Assembly (NCBI GenBank): GCA_947650285.1
Contig: CANTFL010000289.1
Location: 92,766-156,765 of the forward strand
DNA from: Hyaloperonospora brassicae
Lineage: Eukaryota > Oomycota > Peronosporomycetes > Peronosporales > Peronosporaceae
DNA: 64,000 nt
Direction of reading: 5' to 3'
Position numbers and translations under genes: made by a program. This document shows positions 22,839 through 34,056 of this stretch, in pieces; position 1 is the stretch's first letter, and every line of letters begins with the position of its first letter. The notes under the pieces were generated by a model, which saw nothing but the letters and a program-made list of their open reading frames with translations, made no database searches and was not told the origin of the DNA.

Positions 22839-25800
22839 ATGGGGCGGCGCGGGACTGCGGCCTCAAAGCACGCGACGCTCCTGAGCACCGATCGCGTCAT
22901 CGTCGGCGTCGATGATCTGGTGCTCTTATCATCCGTGAGCGAGACGTCGATCCTGGAGAACCTCAAGATGCGCCACGCGGCGGACGTCATCTACTCGTAC
23001 ATTGGCCACGTGCTCGTGGTCGTGAACCCGTACAAGTGGCTCGACATTTACGGCGAAGAGAGCATGCGCGCGTACATGCACAAGGCGCGCATCGACGTGG
23101 CGCCGCACGTGTTTGCGACGGCCGAAGAAACGTACCGCGCGATGCTCAGTGAAGAAGACAATCAGTGCGTCATCATCAGTGGCGAGAGCGGTGCGGGCAA
23201 GACAGAGGCGTCGAAGCAGATCCAGAACTACGTGGCAGGCGTCAGTGGCAGTGGCGCCGGCGTGGACAAAGTCAAGCGCACGTTTCTCGAGAGCAATCCA
23301 CTGTTGGAAGCTTTCGGGAACGCCAAGACGCTGCGGAACAACAACTCGAGTCGCTTTGGCAAGTACTTTGAGCTGCTGTTTGACTCGGCAGGGCGGCCGC
23401 AAGGAGGCAAAGTGACCAACTACCTGCTGGAAAAGTCGCGCGTGGTCAAGCCGGGCAAAGGCGAGCGCAACTTTCACGTGTTCTATCAGATGGTGGCGGG
23501 ACTCGCGCCGGCGGCAAAGCAGAAGCTGCACTTGGATCAGGGCGGACCCGAGCACTATCAGTATCTCAAAGCCAGTGGGTGCTACGATGTCGACGACGTG
23601 AATGACGCGCAGGAGTTTGAAGAGACCATGGCGGCCATGCAGCACGTTGGTATCAAGCGCAAGCAAATCGAACTGGTGATTCAGACGTTGGCTGCGGTGC
23701 TGCACATTGGTAATGTGCAGTTTCAGCCCGAGACAGTGGGCGATGCAGAGGGCTCTTGCGTCCACGACCGCGAGAGCTTGCGGATTGCGTGCGAGCTATT
23801 GGGGTTAGACGCGGCACGTCTTGAACACGCGTTGTGCTACAAAATGCTCCAGACAATGGCGCCTGGAGGAAAGATTGAGTCGTACGAGGTGCCGCAAAAC
23901 ATAAGTCAAGCGAAAGCACAGCGCGACTCGATCGCGAAGACCGTGTACGACCGACTGTTTGACTTTTTGGTCGAGCGCGTAAACCATGCGCTGGACATTG
24001 AGAAGAAAGCGGAGAAACACGGCGAGCTCCTGGAGATTGACGATATGACCACGATTGGCATTCTTGACATTTACGGTTTCGAAATCTTCGACAAGAACGG
24101 ATTCGAGCAATTTTGTATCAACTACGTCAACGAGAAGCTGCAGCAGATTTTCATTGAGCTCACGCTAAAGAGCGAGCAGGAAGAGTATGCTCGAGAGGGC
24201 ATTGCATGGGCACCGATTCCGTTCTTCAACAACAAAGTCGTGTGCGATTTGATCGAAGCTCGCCGTCCAACACCTGGCATTTTCCTTATTCTGGACGACA
24301 CGATCAAAACAATGCACTCTCGCCAAGGAGACAGCGTGGATGCAAATTTTCTGGAAAAGGTGTCGGGGATCCACGGGTCACACCCGCATTTCTCGAAGCG
24401 CGGTAAGACGTTTGAGATCAAGCACTATGCAGGTGATGTGCAGTACAGCATTGAAGGGTTTGGAGATTCCAACAAGGATTTCCTCAGTAAGGACATCGCG
24501 CTCATCATTAGCGAGACATCCAACAAGCTCATACGGTACATCTTTCCCGAAGAAATCGACCTCAACGATAAGCGCATGGCAAACACGGCAGGATACAAAA
24601 TTCGTACTCAGTGCGACGCGCTCGTGACGGCATTGATGGACTGCACACCGCACTACGTGCGCTGCATCAAGTCCAACGACCAGAAACAGTCCAACAAGAT
24701 AGACGACCGCCGCGTGATTCACCAGATCAAGTACTTGGGTCTTCTCGAAAATGTCAAAGTTCGTCGCGCCGGCTACGCTTATCGAGGAGATTATGGTCGA
24801 TTTGTTGATCGCTTCCGGCTGCTCAGTAGTGAAACTTACCCAACATTCCGTGGGTCGGACAAAAAGGGTACGCAAGCCGTGTTGCGCGCTGCTGCAAAGT
24901 CACTGCCTCAACTCGAGAGTGAGGTTCAGCTTGGCAAGACAATGGTGTTTATACAAACTCCGGAGACGTTTTTCGAGCTGGAGAAGTTGCGTGAGAAAAT
25001 GCTGGGCTCGTTTGTGATGCGGATTCAGAAGGCGTGGAAACGGTACTTTGGTCGTCGCCATCTGCTGCAACTTAGCCACGACATCACAAAGCTTTACGCA
25101 TCGAACAACAAACAGAGGCAGCGCGTGAGCATCTACCGTCCTTTTGACGCTGACTATCTTCGCGACAGTTCCATCCGTGAGGCCGTCCTGGGAATCATCC
25201 AGCACTACGGAGATTCGGAAAAGATCGTGTTCATCGACGAGATCCGGAAGGCATGTCCACTTGCTGGGTTGTCGCCCGATGGCTCTCCTGTTGCACTGAT
25301 GGGACGAATTCTAGTCATCACGGACCAGTTCTTGTATCTGATGGAAAAGCGGACGTGGCACCCTGTCGTAGACCCGAAAACGGCATGGGTACCACCGTTG
25401 GTGTACCTTCGTCGCCGCCTTCAGCTGTCGGCTATAGAAGAGATTACGATGAGTACATTAGCAGACCCGTACTTTGTGCTGAAAGTGCACCAAGAACCGC
25501 TTCTGCCCGAGCCAAACAAGAGCAACTGGATGGGCAATAACACTACAATGGTGTGTATGGCCACTGGCAAGAAGTTTGGACTGTTCAACCGTCGGCATCA
25601 CTGCCGCTACAGCGGTAAAATCTACTGCAACGATGTCTGCAAGCAAGTGGAAGTGCTGCCGGACCTTGGGTTCTACACGCCAGTCCGTGTCTACGACAAT
25701 GTCATTGGGCTCATGTGCACCGAGATGCCTGAAGACCAGCTTCTGCTGTCCGAGAAGAAGACTGAGATCGCGGTCACGCTTGTGGACGCGATCCGCTCGT

Positions 25801-26315
25801 CGGCAAACATTGTGACGCCGATCAATTTTAGCGATTCCATTCGTCTTCGCCGGGCAGCAAGTGCAGGGCTATCGAAGACGCCCTCGCAGCAAATCCAGTT
25901 TATCTCGTCAGACCATGACCGAATCACAGGGAATGCAAACAGCATCGAGATCAGCGTCGGACCGGGCGTGCCTGATGAGTACATTCGCAAGCGCCGAAAG
26001 CGAGAGAAAACACGTCGCAAAAAACTGGAGCGACAGCGGGAGGAAGAGCTGGCGATGCAAGCAGAGCGTCAGGAACAGCGAAGTCGCGAACGCGAAGTGG
26101 AGCGCTTGCGGCGCGTTGCCGAGAAGAAGGCAAAAAAGCAGACCGAGAAGGAAGCCCGGAAGCATGCTCTGACGTCAAGAAAGTCTGGCAAGGCGTCGAT
26201 GGAGTCAGCCCGTAAGTTTGGTGAGCATGCCCAGGCTTCTACCACAAACGGAGGCGTTGGTGGCGCCAACAGCGAGTTGGCTGCTATTCTCGCGCGTCGC
26301 CGTGGGGCACAATGA
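22839..26315 (+). CDS. Class I-like unconventional myosin with TH1 and FYVE-like tail
   Basis: Actin-based motor, 1158 aa, apparently one exon. The motor domain (about 20-710) has P-loop GESGAGKT (115-122), switch I NNSSRFGKY (168-176), switch II DIYGFE (410-415) and the actin-contact region PHYVRCIKSN (near 605). One IQ motif (IQKAWKRYFGRR, 729-740) should bind calmodulin or a light chain. The tail holds a TH1-like lipid-binding region (about 755-890), a FYVE-like zinc module (897-955) with RRHHCR (918-923) and YCNDVC (929-934), then a basic coiled coil (about 1047-1110). This suggests a motor on phosphoinositide-marked membranes; that role is inferred from the domains. An in-frame ATG at 22680 would add 53 residues including poly-Leu from the CT tract; I prefer 22839 (MGRRGTAASKH). 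Exact myosin class needs a tree. Confidence 0.92.
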   Translation: MGRRGTAASKHATLLSTDRVIVGVDDLVLLSSVSETSILENLKMRHAADVIYSYIGHVLVVVNPYKWLDIYGEESMRAYMHKARIDVAPHVFATAEETYRAMLSEEDNQCVIISGESGAGKTEASKQIQNYVAGVSGSGAGVDKVKRTFLESNPLLEAFGNAKTLRNNNSSRFGKYFELLFDSAGRPQGGKVTNYLLEKSRVVKPGKGERNFHVFYQMVAGLAPAAKQKLHLDQGGPEHYQYLKASGCYDVDDVNDAQEFEETMAAMQHVGIKRKQIELVIQTLAAVLHIGNVQFQPETVGDAEGSCVHDRESLRIACELLGLDAARLEHALCYKMLQTMAPGGKIESYEVPQNISQAKAQRDSIAKTVYDRLFDFLVERVNHALDIEKKAEKHGELLEIDDMTTIGILDIYGFEIFDKNGFEQFCINYVNEKLQQIFIELTLKSEQEEYAREGIAWAPIPFFNNKVVCDLIEARRPTPGIFLILDDTIKTMHSRQGDSVDANFLEKVSGIHGSHPHFSKRGKTFEIKHYAGDVQYSIEGFGDSNKDFLSKDIALIISETSNKLIRYIFPEEIDLNDKRMANTAGYKIRTQCDALVTALMDCTPHYVRCIKSNDQKQSNKIDDRRVIHQIKYLGLLENVKVRRAGYAYRGDYGRFVDRFRLLSSETYPTFRGSDKKGTQAVLRAAAKSLPQLESEVQLGKTMVFIQTPETFFELEKLREKMLGSFVMRIQKAWKRYFGRRHLLQLSHDITKLYASNNKQRQRVSIYRPFDADYLRDSSIREAVLGIIQHYGDSEKIVFIDEIRKACPLAGLSPDGSPVALMGRILVITDQFLYLMEKRTWHPVVDPKTAWVPPLVYLRRRLQLSAIEEITMSTLADPYFVLKVHQEPLLPEPNKSNWMGNNTTMVCMATGKKFGLFNRRHHCRYSGKIYCNDVCKQVEVLPDLGFYTPVRVYDNVIGLMCTEMPEDQLLLSEKKTEIAVTLVDAIRSSANIVTPINFSDSIRLRRAASAGLSKTPSQQIQFISSDHDRITGNANSIEISVGPGVPDEYIRKRRKREKTRRKKLERQREEELAMQAERQEQRSREREVERLRRVAEKKAKKQTEKEARKHALTSRKSGKASMESARKFGEHAQASTTNGGVGGANSELAAILARRRGAQ

Positions 26316-27712
26316 GAGTTAATCAGAAAGCAGCCTAGGAAGCGAGCGTAACTTGACATGAAGCATGGCGATCCAACCAGGTTGAACGATGCAAAAGGCA
26401 ACAGTTACCACCAATGTTGGACACTAGATGAGGTGGACTGCTGCTATCCTTGACATTGTGTACGACTATGGCAGTACATGTTGGATTCGAGAGACGCTGC
26501 ACGTATGTGTACAAAGCAATTTTCGTCCAGCTACTACTAGCCGTTGCCCTGACGAGTGGTCGCTACCCGCTCGGGTCTCCTTTTGTATGCTCCTCAAAGC
26601 TGATGGACGGATGTCGAATGATATGCAAGTACTGTGTTGTGCTTTCTGTACCCTCAGATAGTTCTCGACGATCGTTAGCAGCTCTATCTTGTTCACGAGT
26701 CGGCGTGCTTGGCTCATAAGAGCAATGGAACGCGACAGCTAACGATATCAGGTCGGGCGTGGCGACAAACGCTCCTCAGACATTGTCTGCAAGCAGCTCG
26801 CAAAATCGATTGACGATGGCTTCACGAGAGGGCATACCACAAATGCTGGACGTCCGTGGGCTCGTCGATAAGACAGAGCCGAAGCACCTTCTGCATCGAT
26901 GAATAATCTGGCCGACGGATCCGCCACACGACCGCACATGACCAAACTCGAGCACCTCTAGCGTCTGGTCCTGCAGGATACAAGCGGTATGTTGATCAAT
27001 CATGTGCCACATGGCGCACCGGTTCGTCAGGTTGAGAGGTCTCTACGTCCAGCTGGTACTCGCTTGGCAGCAAAACTCCATCGAGAGAATCGCAACTCTA
27101 TGATTATCAGAGTTGACTCGACGTTGGTGACTGCTTCGAGGTCGCAGCTCCCAGAGCCCGTGCTCCTCTTCTGTCTGGAACTGCCAGCCGTTTTGTTCGA
27201 GACGACCCCATGTGCAGAACTCGACTCGTAGTGGCTGCCGCGAGTCAAGTTTCGCCCATGGGGGCAGCCACATTCGATAGCTTCTTTGCCCACTAAGTCT
27301 CTGCGTGCGTCCTCCATGTAAGCAAACACTCGTTCTATAGTCGGAGCACCTACAAAGCGCCAATACTGTCGGCAGCCGCTACGTGTGCAAAGACAGCGCC
27401 TATCATCGTCTCTCGCTCCTGAGGTTCGTTCGCGGAACAATCTTTTCGGTTCGAGTGTAACGGGTACAGGGGGCAGTCGTGTTGCACGGCTAAGTGCGAC
27501 GTGCAGCCTCTCGACCGCTCGCTCGTAATTAATGGCTTAGCTCGACCCATTGAGCAACTTCAGCGCTTCGGTCCACCCACACACCCACCCACTCCTCACT
27601 CACTCACTCAGTCCGTCACTTCGTCACTTGGTCCGTCCGTCCGTCCGTCCGTAGCTCTTCTACCTTCCACCCGCTCGCTCGCTCTCGTCCCCCTCTTTAC
27701 CCGCAGCAGAAC
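26316..27712. other. Intergenic region between myosin and eIF6
   Basis: About 1.4 kb. On the minus strand 27440-26776 there are overlapping open frames with some protein-like composition (for example CILQDQTLEVLEFGHVRS and EAIVNRFCELLADNV), which could be exons of an unrecognised gene or a relic; I could not join them by GT-AG introns. The last 110 bp before eIF6 are CT-rich with CACT and TCCG tetranucleotide runs (about 27595-27650), a likely 5' UTR/promoter. Confidence 0.4.
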
Positions 27713-28450
27713 ATGGCCACCCGCTGTCAGTTCGAGAACAGCAACGAGATCGGCGTCTTCTCCAAGCTCACGAACGCCTACTGCCTCGTCTGCGTCGGCG
27801 GGTCCGAGAACTTCTACAGCACGTTCGAGTCCGAGCTGGCCGACCACATCCCCGTCGTGCACGCGAGCGTCGCTGGCTGCCGCTTCGTCGGCCGCGTCGC
27901 CGTCGGCAACAAACGCGGTCTCCTGCTCCCGAGCACGACGACGGACCAAGAGATGCAGCACATTCGCAACGCGCTGCCCGACGCTGTCGCTGTGCAGCGC
28001 GTGGAGGAGCGGCTGTCGGCGCTGGGCAACTGCATTGCCACGAACGACCACGTGGCGCTCGTGCACACGGACTTGGACCGGGAGACGGAGGAGATCGTGG
28101 CCGACACGCTGGGCGTCGAGGTCTTTCGCCAGACCGTGGCGGGCAACGCGCTCGTGGGCAGCTACAGTGCGCTGTCGAACCAGGGCTGCCTCGTGCACCC
28201 CCGCACGAGCGTCGAGGACCAGGAGGAGCTCAGCTCGCTGCTGCAGGTGCCCGTTGTGGCCGGGACCGTGAACCGCGGCAGTGACGTCATTGGCGCTGGG
28301 CTCGTCGTGAACGACTGGACGGCGTTCTGCGGGCTGGACACCACGTCCACGGAGATCTCGGTCGTCGAAAGCATCTTTAAGCTCCAGAACGCCCAGCCGG
28401 CGTCGATCGCGACAACTATGCGCAGTGCGCTCATTGATTCCATGACGTAA
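27713..28450 (+). CDS. eIF6: Eukaryotic translation initiation factor 6
   Basis: 245 aa, the usual length of the family, in one exon. eIF6 binds the 60S subunit, blocks premature joining with 40S and is needed for 60S maturation in nucleolus and cytoplasm. The sequence starts [20 protein letters not shown] and keeps conserved blocks [49 protein letters not shown] and [16 protein letters not shown], which span the five-fold pentein repeat. No break or missing part is seen. The start at 27713 matches the family N-terminus exactly and follows a pyrimidine-rich leader. Stop TAA 28448-28450. Confidence 0.97.
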   Translation: MATRCQFENSNEIGVFSKLTNAYCLVCVGGSENFYSTFESELADHIPVVHASVAGCRFVGRVAVGNKRGLLLPSTTTDQEMQHIRNALPDAVAVQRVEERLSALGNCIATNDHVALVHTDLDRETEEIVADTLGVEVFRQTVAGNALVGSYSALSNQGCLVHPRTSVEDQEELSSLLQVPVVAGTVNRGSDVIGAGLVVNDWTAFCGLDTTSTEISVVESIFKLQNAQPASIATTMRSALIDSMT

Positions 28451-29638
28451 GGCAGCAGCAGTAGCAGCAGCAAGTGACGACGCAGGGAGATCCAGGGAGG
28501 GGCGATGGACCACTGTTGTCGAGTCGGCTGGATCGGCGCAGTGTCAGGATGGTACGAGAAGCTCCGAGGCAACTGCAGACAGGTACACGAGGAGAGCTCT
28601 GTCTGTCTGGTCGTGGGAGCTTTTGGTGGTGCAGGAGACTGGGAGAGGTTTTGGTCTCGCCGTGCGTTTGCTATTTAAACGAACGCTCTAATGGATGGTA
28701 TGCCAACGAAACGCCTCTGGTCTAGCGTTGCTCTCTCTTCTTTCCTCGACACGTCGCTGTTGTCGCTTGCAGACAATCAGCGTGCGTGACTTTGTGATCC
28801 TCTCGACCTCGGCAGAGACCAAATCTGACGGCCTTTGCAGTGCAGCTCGTCCATCAGGTGCTTTGCTCTCGTGAAGATCAAAGTGGGCACTACCAGCGTT
28901 CTTCACTGCTCTGGCCGCTCGATCGAAAACGTTCAGGATCGAGCTGGTTTATGTGGGTTGGTGCTCGCGTGCACTGCTCTTTTGTCCGTTGATCGTTCGA
29001 CAATGCTGCAACAACAGCTTCTCCAGACGTTGCGGACAAACACTCGCTTGCTTCGGTGACGCAGTTCACGCCGTTTGTTTCCTATCTCACTGAAACCACA
29101 GGATCCGTGCAGCCTGCCTTGGCCTCGTCACGATAGCTGGATTTGGTGCTAGCTCTCTGCGGTAACCACCCAGGCATGAACACTCGAGAGCTCTTTGATC
29201 CAGACCCGTAACTGACCACACCGTCCACGTGCTGTTGCATGTGCTTTTTACAGGTCAACGTGCACGTGCCAGTGGCTCTGTTTGTCATCAATCTTTTCTC
29301 AAAGGTCATGTCACCAGGTCATCAAACAACTCTTCCTGTGTCGCTCGCATGACCTGCATAGAAACGATACCCCAATTGTGGTCCACTGTCGGATACGGGA
29401 CAGCTAAACAGCGAGTGTGGCCTTATACTGTATTGCTGCAGCACATCCTGCGCCCGCGTCGTCTGCTTCGGACTTTGTCACGTGAGACGAAAGTCAAATA
29501 ATAGTAACGATAACAATAAATAATACTATCGACGCGAAGGAATTGTTTTCATGTGCAGCGCGCAGCACCACACCACTGCAGCACAGTCAACAAATTATCA
29601 AAAACAAAGCAAACCCATAGACATCGAAGAACGACGTC
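28451..29638. other. Intergenic region between eIF6 and eIF4E
   Basis: About 1.2 kb, moderate GC. I see no domain, RNA gene or repeat. A short AT-rich segment with AATAAA lies at about 29515. Confidence 0.5.
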
Positions 29639-30977
29639 ATGGGAGAGGAGAAGCAAAGCGGTACGTACACCTCATTCAGACCGATACAGCTCGAGGGTTT
29701 GTGGAGGAACTTGCACCGAAAGCGCTGTCTGATACTCGAAGAGCAAGTGGGATGACACGAGCGCTCGGTGGAGTCGGTAGCAGCACACGTGACGTGAACG
29801 TTTGTATCTTAGTGTCTCTGTTGTCACGTGTGTGTATTGCCATCGTGCTAGAGGAAGGGACGATGACCGAGAAAGGGGTCGTCGAGTCGCCCATCCAGAA
29901 CACGTACAGCTTCTGGTACATCAAGCGGAACACTGGCAATAAGGCTGTTAGCGTGAGTATCGTGTCGTCCGCTTTCTCGTATAGTGGTATTGCAATGTGA
30001 CGACAATCCCCAGCATCTTACACGAACGAAACGGTGCATTTGATGCCATTGTGCAGGAGAGCTATGAGAAGAGCATCAAGGGACTGGGTAACTTCAAGAC
30101 GGTTCGTGCTGGGTACAATGGGGTGGTCCTGCTTTGTGTGGGTGGTGGGTCATCTTGTACTTTGGTGCGCAGGTGCAAGACTTTTGGAAGATCTACAACC
30201 ATTTGGTGCGACCGAATGACCTGCCGAATACGATGGACTACCATTTGTTCAAGACCGGCATTAAGCCTATGTGGGAAGACCCGGCCAACCGACGAGGCGG
30301 CAAGTGGATGGTGCGTCTCCGCAAGGGCATTGCGTCGCGTTATTGGGAAGATCTGGTACGTTCTTCGGACGTCTGTGTTTCATCCGCCTTTTGCTGGAAG
30401 ATTGTTGACAAGACAACTTCTTTTGTTACAGGTGCTGGCAATCGTTGGCGAGCAGTTTGATGTGGGCAACGAAATCTGCGGCGCTGTGATTTCGGTGCGA
30501 TACAACGAAGACATCATTTCACTTTGGAACCGCAACGCTGACAACAATGAGGCGTGTCACCGTATACGGTAAGACATGGCAATGGGAATGGCAAAGGCGT
30601 GTGTGTGGCTACTAACACAACTTACGATGCGTTGTCCAACTACCTTTGACAGCGATACGATGCGAAAAGTGCTGAATTTGCCCCAGTTTGTGGCACTGGA
30701 GTACAAACGTCATGACACGTCACTGAATGACAACTCCAGCTTTCGTAACACGACCCTGTGGCGCTCAGACAAGAGCGAGGGTAACCACCGCGATGTGACC
30801 TCGGGTGGAGAACGTGCACCAACGGGCTCTCGTGTTTCTCGCGACAAGTCTTCTGGCCACCAAAGATCTGCGTGGGGTCGCGAGAGTAAGCGCACTTTCT
30901 TCAGGCCGGACACGAACGAGTCTAGCAACCAGCGCAGCAACAGGTCGAGTGACGACAAGGTTGAAGGCGAGCATTAG
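29639..30977 (+). CDS. Cap-binding protein eIF4E, class II (4EHP-like), six exons
   Basis: Proposed exons: 29639-29660, 29852-29952, 30057-30101, 30173-30355, 30432-30568, 30653-30977, all with GT-AG introns and a continuous frame of 270 codons. The protein binds the mRNA 5' cap. It has SFWYIKR, DFWKIYNHLVRP, FKTGIKPMWED, GGKWMVRLRKG, GEQFDVGNEICGAV and ISVRYNEDIISLWN. The positions of the class I Trp43 and Trp56 are Tyr (NTY and ESY), the mark of class II/4EHP proteins, which usually repress rather than promote translation. The family match supports every junction from exon 2 on. The 22-nt first exon (MGEEKQS) is an inference; otherwise the start would be ATG 29863. The Ser/Arg-rich C-terminal tail after residue 200 is unusual. 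Confidence 0.88.
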
Positions 30978-31417
30978 GCTGACTGCTGGCACACGGGTCC
31001 AAAGATGCATCGGTGCCCGTGCCGAAAGTTATCGTCGCCAGATGATGATGAGGCAGGACCCGGCATTCGTGTCGAGGCGAAGTCAGGAGCGATGCTGTAG
31101 CTGTCGAGGTGGACAACAAGTCGCACGTGGAAATTGAGCAGGCGTTGCATTGACGACGAAGGTTACAACGATTCCCAAAGATACGCATCCCATGGCAGTC
31201 ATGCTTGTCTCTTCTTCAATCTGCCACCAATCTGAATTCGTGCCATCACATTTTTGCCATTCAAGAAGGTCATCGCTACCAGCAGACCCCGTACGATCGA
31301 GAAGACCGCAATGTCGGCTCCAGCTCGTCCACTGCCAGTGAACATCGACCCCATCGATATCCAGCTCTGACAGCCTTTCGAGATCAATCTCGACGCCGAT
31401 TGCGTGACCCCTATCTG

Positions 31418-31844
31418 GATCACTGGTCATTGACAAGTGCATCGCGACTGCAGTCGACTCCGTACTGATCGAGAAACTGAAACGACCCCGTGATCGGCAC
31501 ATCAGTGACGTAAACACACGTCGTGTACCCATCCACCATCCTGTCAATGCTTCGCGTGAACCTGACTCGGACGCCTCACTTGCTTACACAGCATGTGCCT
31601 CTACAGTGTGTACAACACTTCGACTGCATATCGCCAGCTCGTCCATATCGTCGCGTGCGGCGTCTTTTTAGATCTTCACAATGGGCGCCTCATCCTATAC
31701 GACGATCTCGACGACTTGTTCGACATCTCAGGTCTCTATCAACGCATCAGGACAAATAGACCGACTCCTGTGTTGTATGGGGCTGCCAAGTTGCGGTCTC
31801 AAGTCAATACAGCAGTCACTTACAACGACGACGAAGACCGCTAA
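31418..31844 (+). CDS. Unidentified coding stretch, probably exons of an unknown gene
   Basis: Two segments look like real protein: 31418-31509 (LVIDKCIATAVDSVLIEKL...) ending at a GTAAAC donor, and 31592-31844 (CLYSVYNTSTAYRQLVHIV, LILYDDLDDLFDIS, LYGAAKLRSQ) starting after TTGCTTACACAG and ending at TAA. The intervening 31510-31591 has GT-AG ends, but the phases do not match, so at least one boundary is wrong or there is an error. I do not recognise the family. Upstream exons may lie in 31000-31410. Confidence 0.35.
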
Positions 31845-33229
31845 TGGAGATTCGATACCAGAAGCTAAAAGTTGCGGCGATCGTGTTACTTTTCCCTTTC
31901 AAAACTACCTAACGACATTTGAAATTATGGCACTGAGCAATTGTCGAATCAAATGCAATTTACGCAGTCATTATCTACATATTGTAATGCTCTTCGTGCA
32001 ATTACAATTAATAGTACGGATCCTCGAAGCTGCAACCAATTAATTGCAAACGGAGGAATCTCAGGTGACGGCGAGGCGGCCGTAGATTATTGTCGAGTGC
32101 ATATTGACGCATGGACGAGATTGAGGTGTCGCTGGTATGAGTACCTGGCGACATGTCAAACGCCGGACGATAGGTGACGATGATCAACGCAAGCAGAAAG
32201 GACAATATTGCGACCGGCACGGAGGTACCTCGTGCAAAGTGCTCGATGGTCCGGGTGGGGAAAAATACGAGAAGTGGCGGACGTCGCGCGCTTGTGTTGT
32301 CAAGTACCGCTTGTTGGACTCGTATGCGAATTCTTCGAGCACCGAAGGAAACTGTGTAACCGAAACTGTCGGCTGAACGACAAAGCTATCGACCGGAAGA
32401 GCGGAGACCTATCGACTGCTGCAAGTGGCGCATGCCTTTCTTCGGTGGCGCGTCTGACATTTCCTTCGGATGGCTATGGCCACTGGAGGCCGACCGCTCC
32501 TGATTCAGCTCACCCGTTCATGTCAAACTGCCTCTGCTCGTTGAGCGTACCACCAGTTACACTCCCACGAGTGTCTAGACTTCCCTCGCACTCCTGTCCG
32601 ACCCATCCGTAACCAGTCGTGGACCGAGACCGCTGAAGCCAGAACCAGCACCAGGATGGGCTCAGAAAAAGGCTTTGAGCGAGTGGCGCGTTGACGGCAC
32701 TTCACATAGCGAGTACAAGCGGACATTCGTTCGTCACCAACCGCGTCAACGACCACAGAGGCGATCGGTCGGTCGGTCGGTCGGTCGGTCGATCGATCGC
32801 GTGCTCGCGGGCAACAACAGTGCGTCTCACACGAGACAGAGGAGGGAGAGCGCAATCGCGAGCTGGTCGATGTCGCTGGCACTGAACGCCCGCCGCGCCT
32901 ATCCTTTGCGACATCTGCCAGCCGCGAGAAGTGCAAACGTGCTGCTGTGTCCCAGAGAGGTCTTCGTCCGTCGTCGCGGTCGCAAAATTTGGGTTCTTAC
33001 GCGCGCGACTGTTTGCAGCTGCCGTAGGACGACACACTGTGCACATGTCCATTACGTGCTCAGGAGCGGCCGCCGGCTGCGACGACGCCAACGTTTCTGC
33101 CCACAGGTGGACACGGGTCCGTCTGTTCGGGCCAGCGCTCTCTTCTGCAGCGAGTGCGGCCCATTCGTGTCGGGGACGTTCGGGTCCGTCCCTCGCGATC
33201 GCAGCAGCGACGACCACCACGAACGCCTC

Positions 33230-33261
<32 letters not shown>

Positions 33262-33262
33262 G
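33230..33262 (+). repeat. CT dinucleotide microsatellite
   Basis: A run of CT units with one T interruption, clearly visible in the sequence. Confidence 0.9.
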
Positions 33263-33977
33263 CCAGAAGCGGTGCGTGCAACCAGCTGCCGAAAGTTTGG
33301 GTGCACGTCCGTCGTCGAGTCGTTCGGTGTCCGTCCCGCGTTACTGTTTCGCTTGGCACGACGATCTGGTTCTCGTTGTGCCACAAGAGGCCAAGTCCAC
33401 GACCACCGTCTTGACTACTGTATGGAGAGAAGAAAGAAGGGCTTGCGCCAGCTGCTGACGCTATCAGCGCGCACATGTCTGCCGATGCCTCGCGCTGTCG
33501 TCGCAATGAACCGCACCCAAAGAAAAAGAAGAAGAAGAAGAAGAAGGAGAAGAAGAAGAGGAGGAGAAGACGAGTTCGTTGCATTGCTACGCACATACCA
33601 CCGAACAAGTGCACAACAAGTGATCGGTCGTGGAGCCGCCAGTTACACCGACAGCAGTCAGCCAATCAGTCCGTCAGTTCGTCCGTCAGTCAGTCGGCAT
33701 AGCGACCACGTGCCAAATCGTATCCTTTCGTGCGCGTGTCACCGACCGACCGACCGACCGACCGACCACTGCAACCGCACCAGCACCAGCAGCGCTCTTG
33801 CCAGTCCACGACGGTCTTTTCTCTTGCCGCATTACTCACGCCGTCCATACTCGTCCGCCCCGGTGCTGTGCGTTCTGACCCGTCTCTGCCTCCCCCTTTC
33901 GCCCCCCCGGCAGGCAGCGCCCCACTCCCGTCGTCGCCCCCGTCGACCGTCTGACTCAGAGTCCCATTTGCCCCATC

Positions 33978-34040
33978 GGCCCGAGACCGACCGACCGACC
34001 GACCGACCGACAGTCAGTCAGTCAGACAGACAGACCGACT
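33978..34040 (+). repeat. Tetranucleotide microsatellite before HAD gene start
   Basis: ACCG units followed by CAGT and CAGA units, ending about 16 bp before the chosen ATG. A similar TCCG tract precedes eIF6. Confidence 0.85.
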
Positions 34041-34056
34041 GCCCCACGAGTCGCAC

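Larger units (their letters stand above)
31845..34056. other. Intergenic region rich in simple repeats
   Basis: No gene identified. From 32.7 kb the sequence is full of short tandem tracts: GGTC/GATC (32768-32800), CT (33230-33262), GAA/GGA (33525-33572), CAGT/CCGT (33655-33700), ACCG (33738-33768) and ACCG/CAGT/CAGA (33978-34040), the last just before the next gene start. Long open frames here are by-products of the low complexity. Likely promoter/5' UTR of the HAD gene at the right end. Confidence 0.55.

Noticed and set aside
22929..23765. 278-codon minus-strand frame over the myosin motor
   Set aside because: Shadow frame of the myosin coding strand.
27608..28513. 301-codon minus-strand frame over eIF6
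   Set aside because: A shadow of the GC-rich eIF6 gene on the opposite strand.
31083..31547. 154-codon minus-strand frame
   Set aside because: Opposite the + strand segments at 31.4-31.8 kb that look more coding; no domain recognised.
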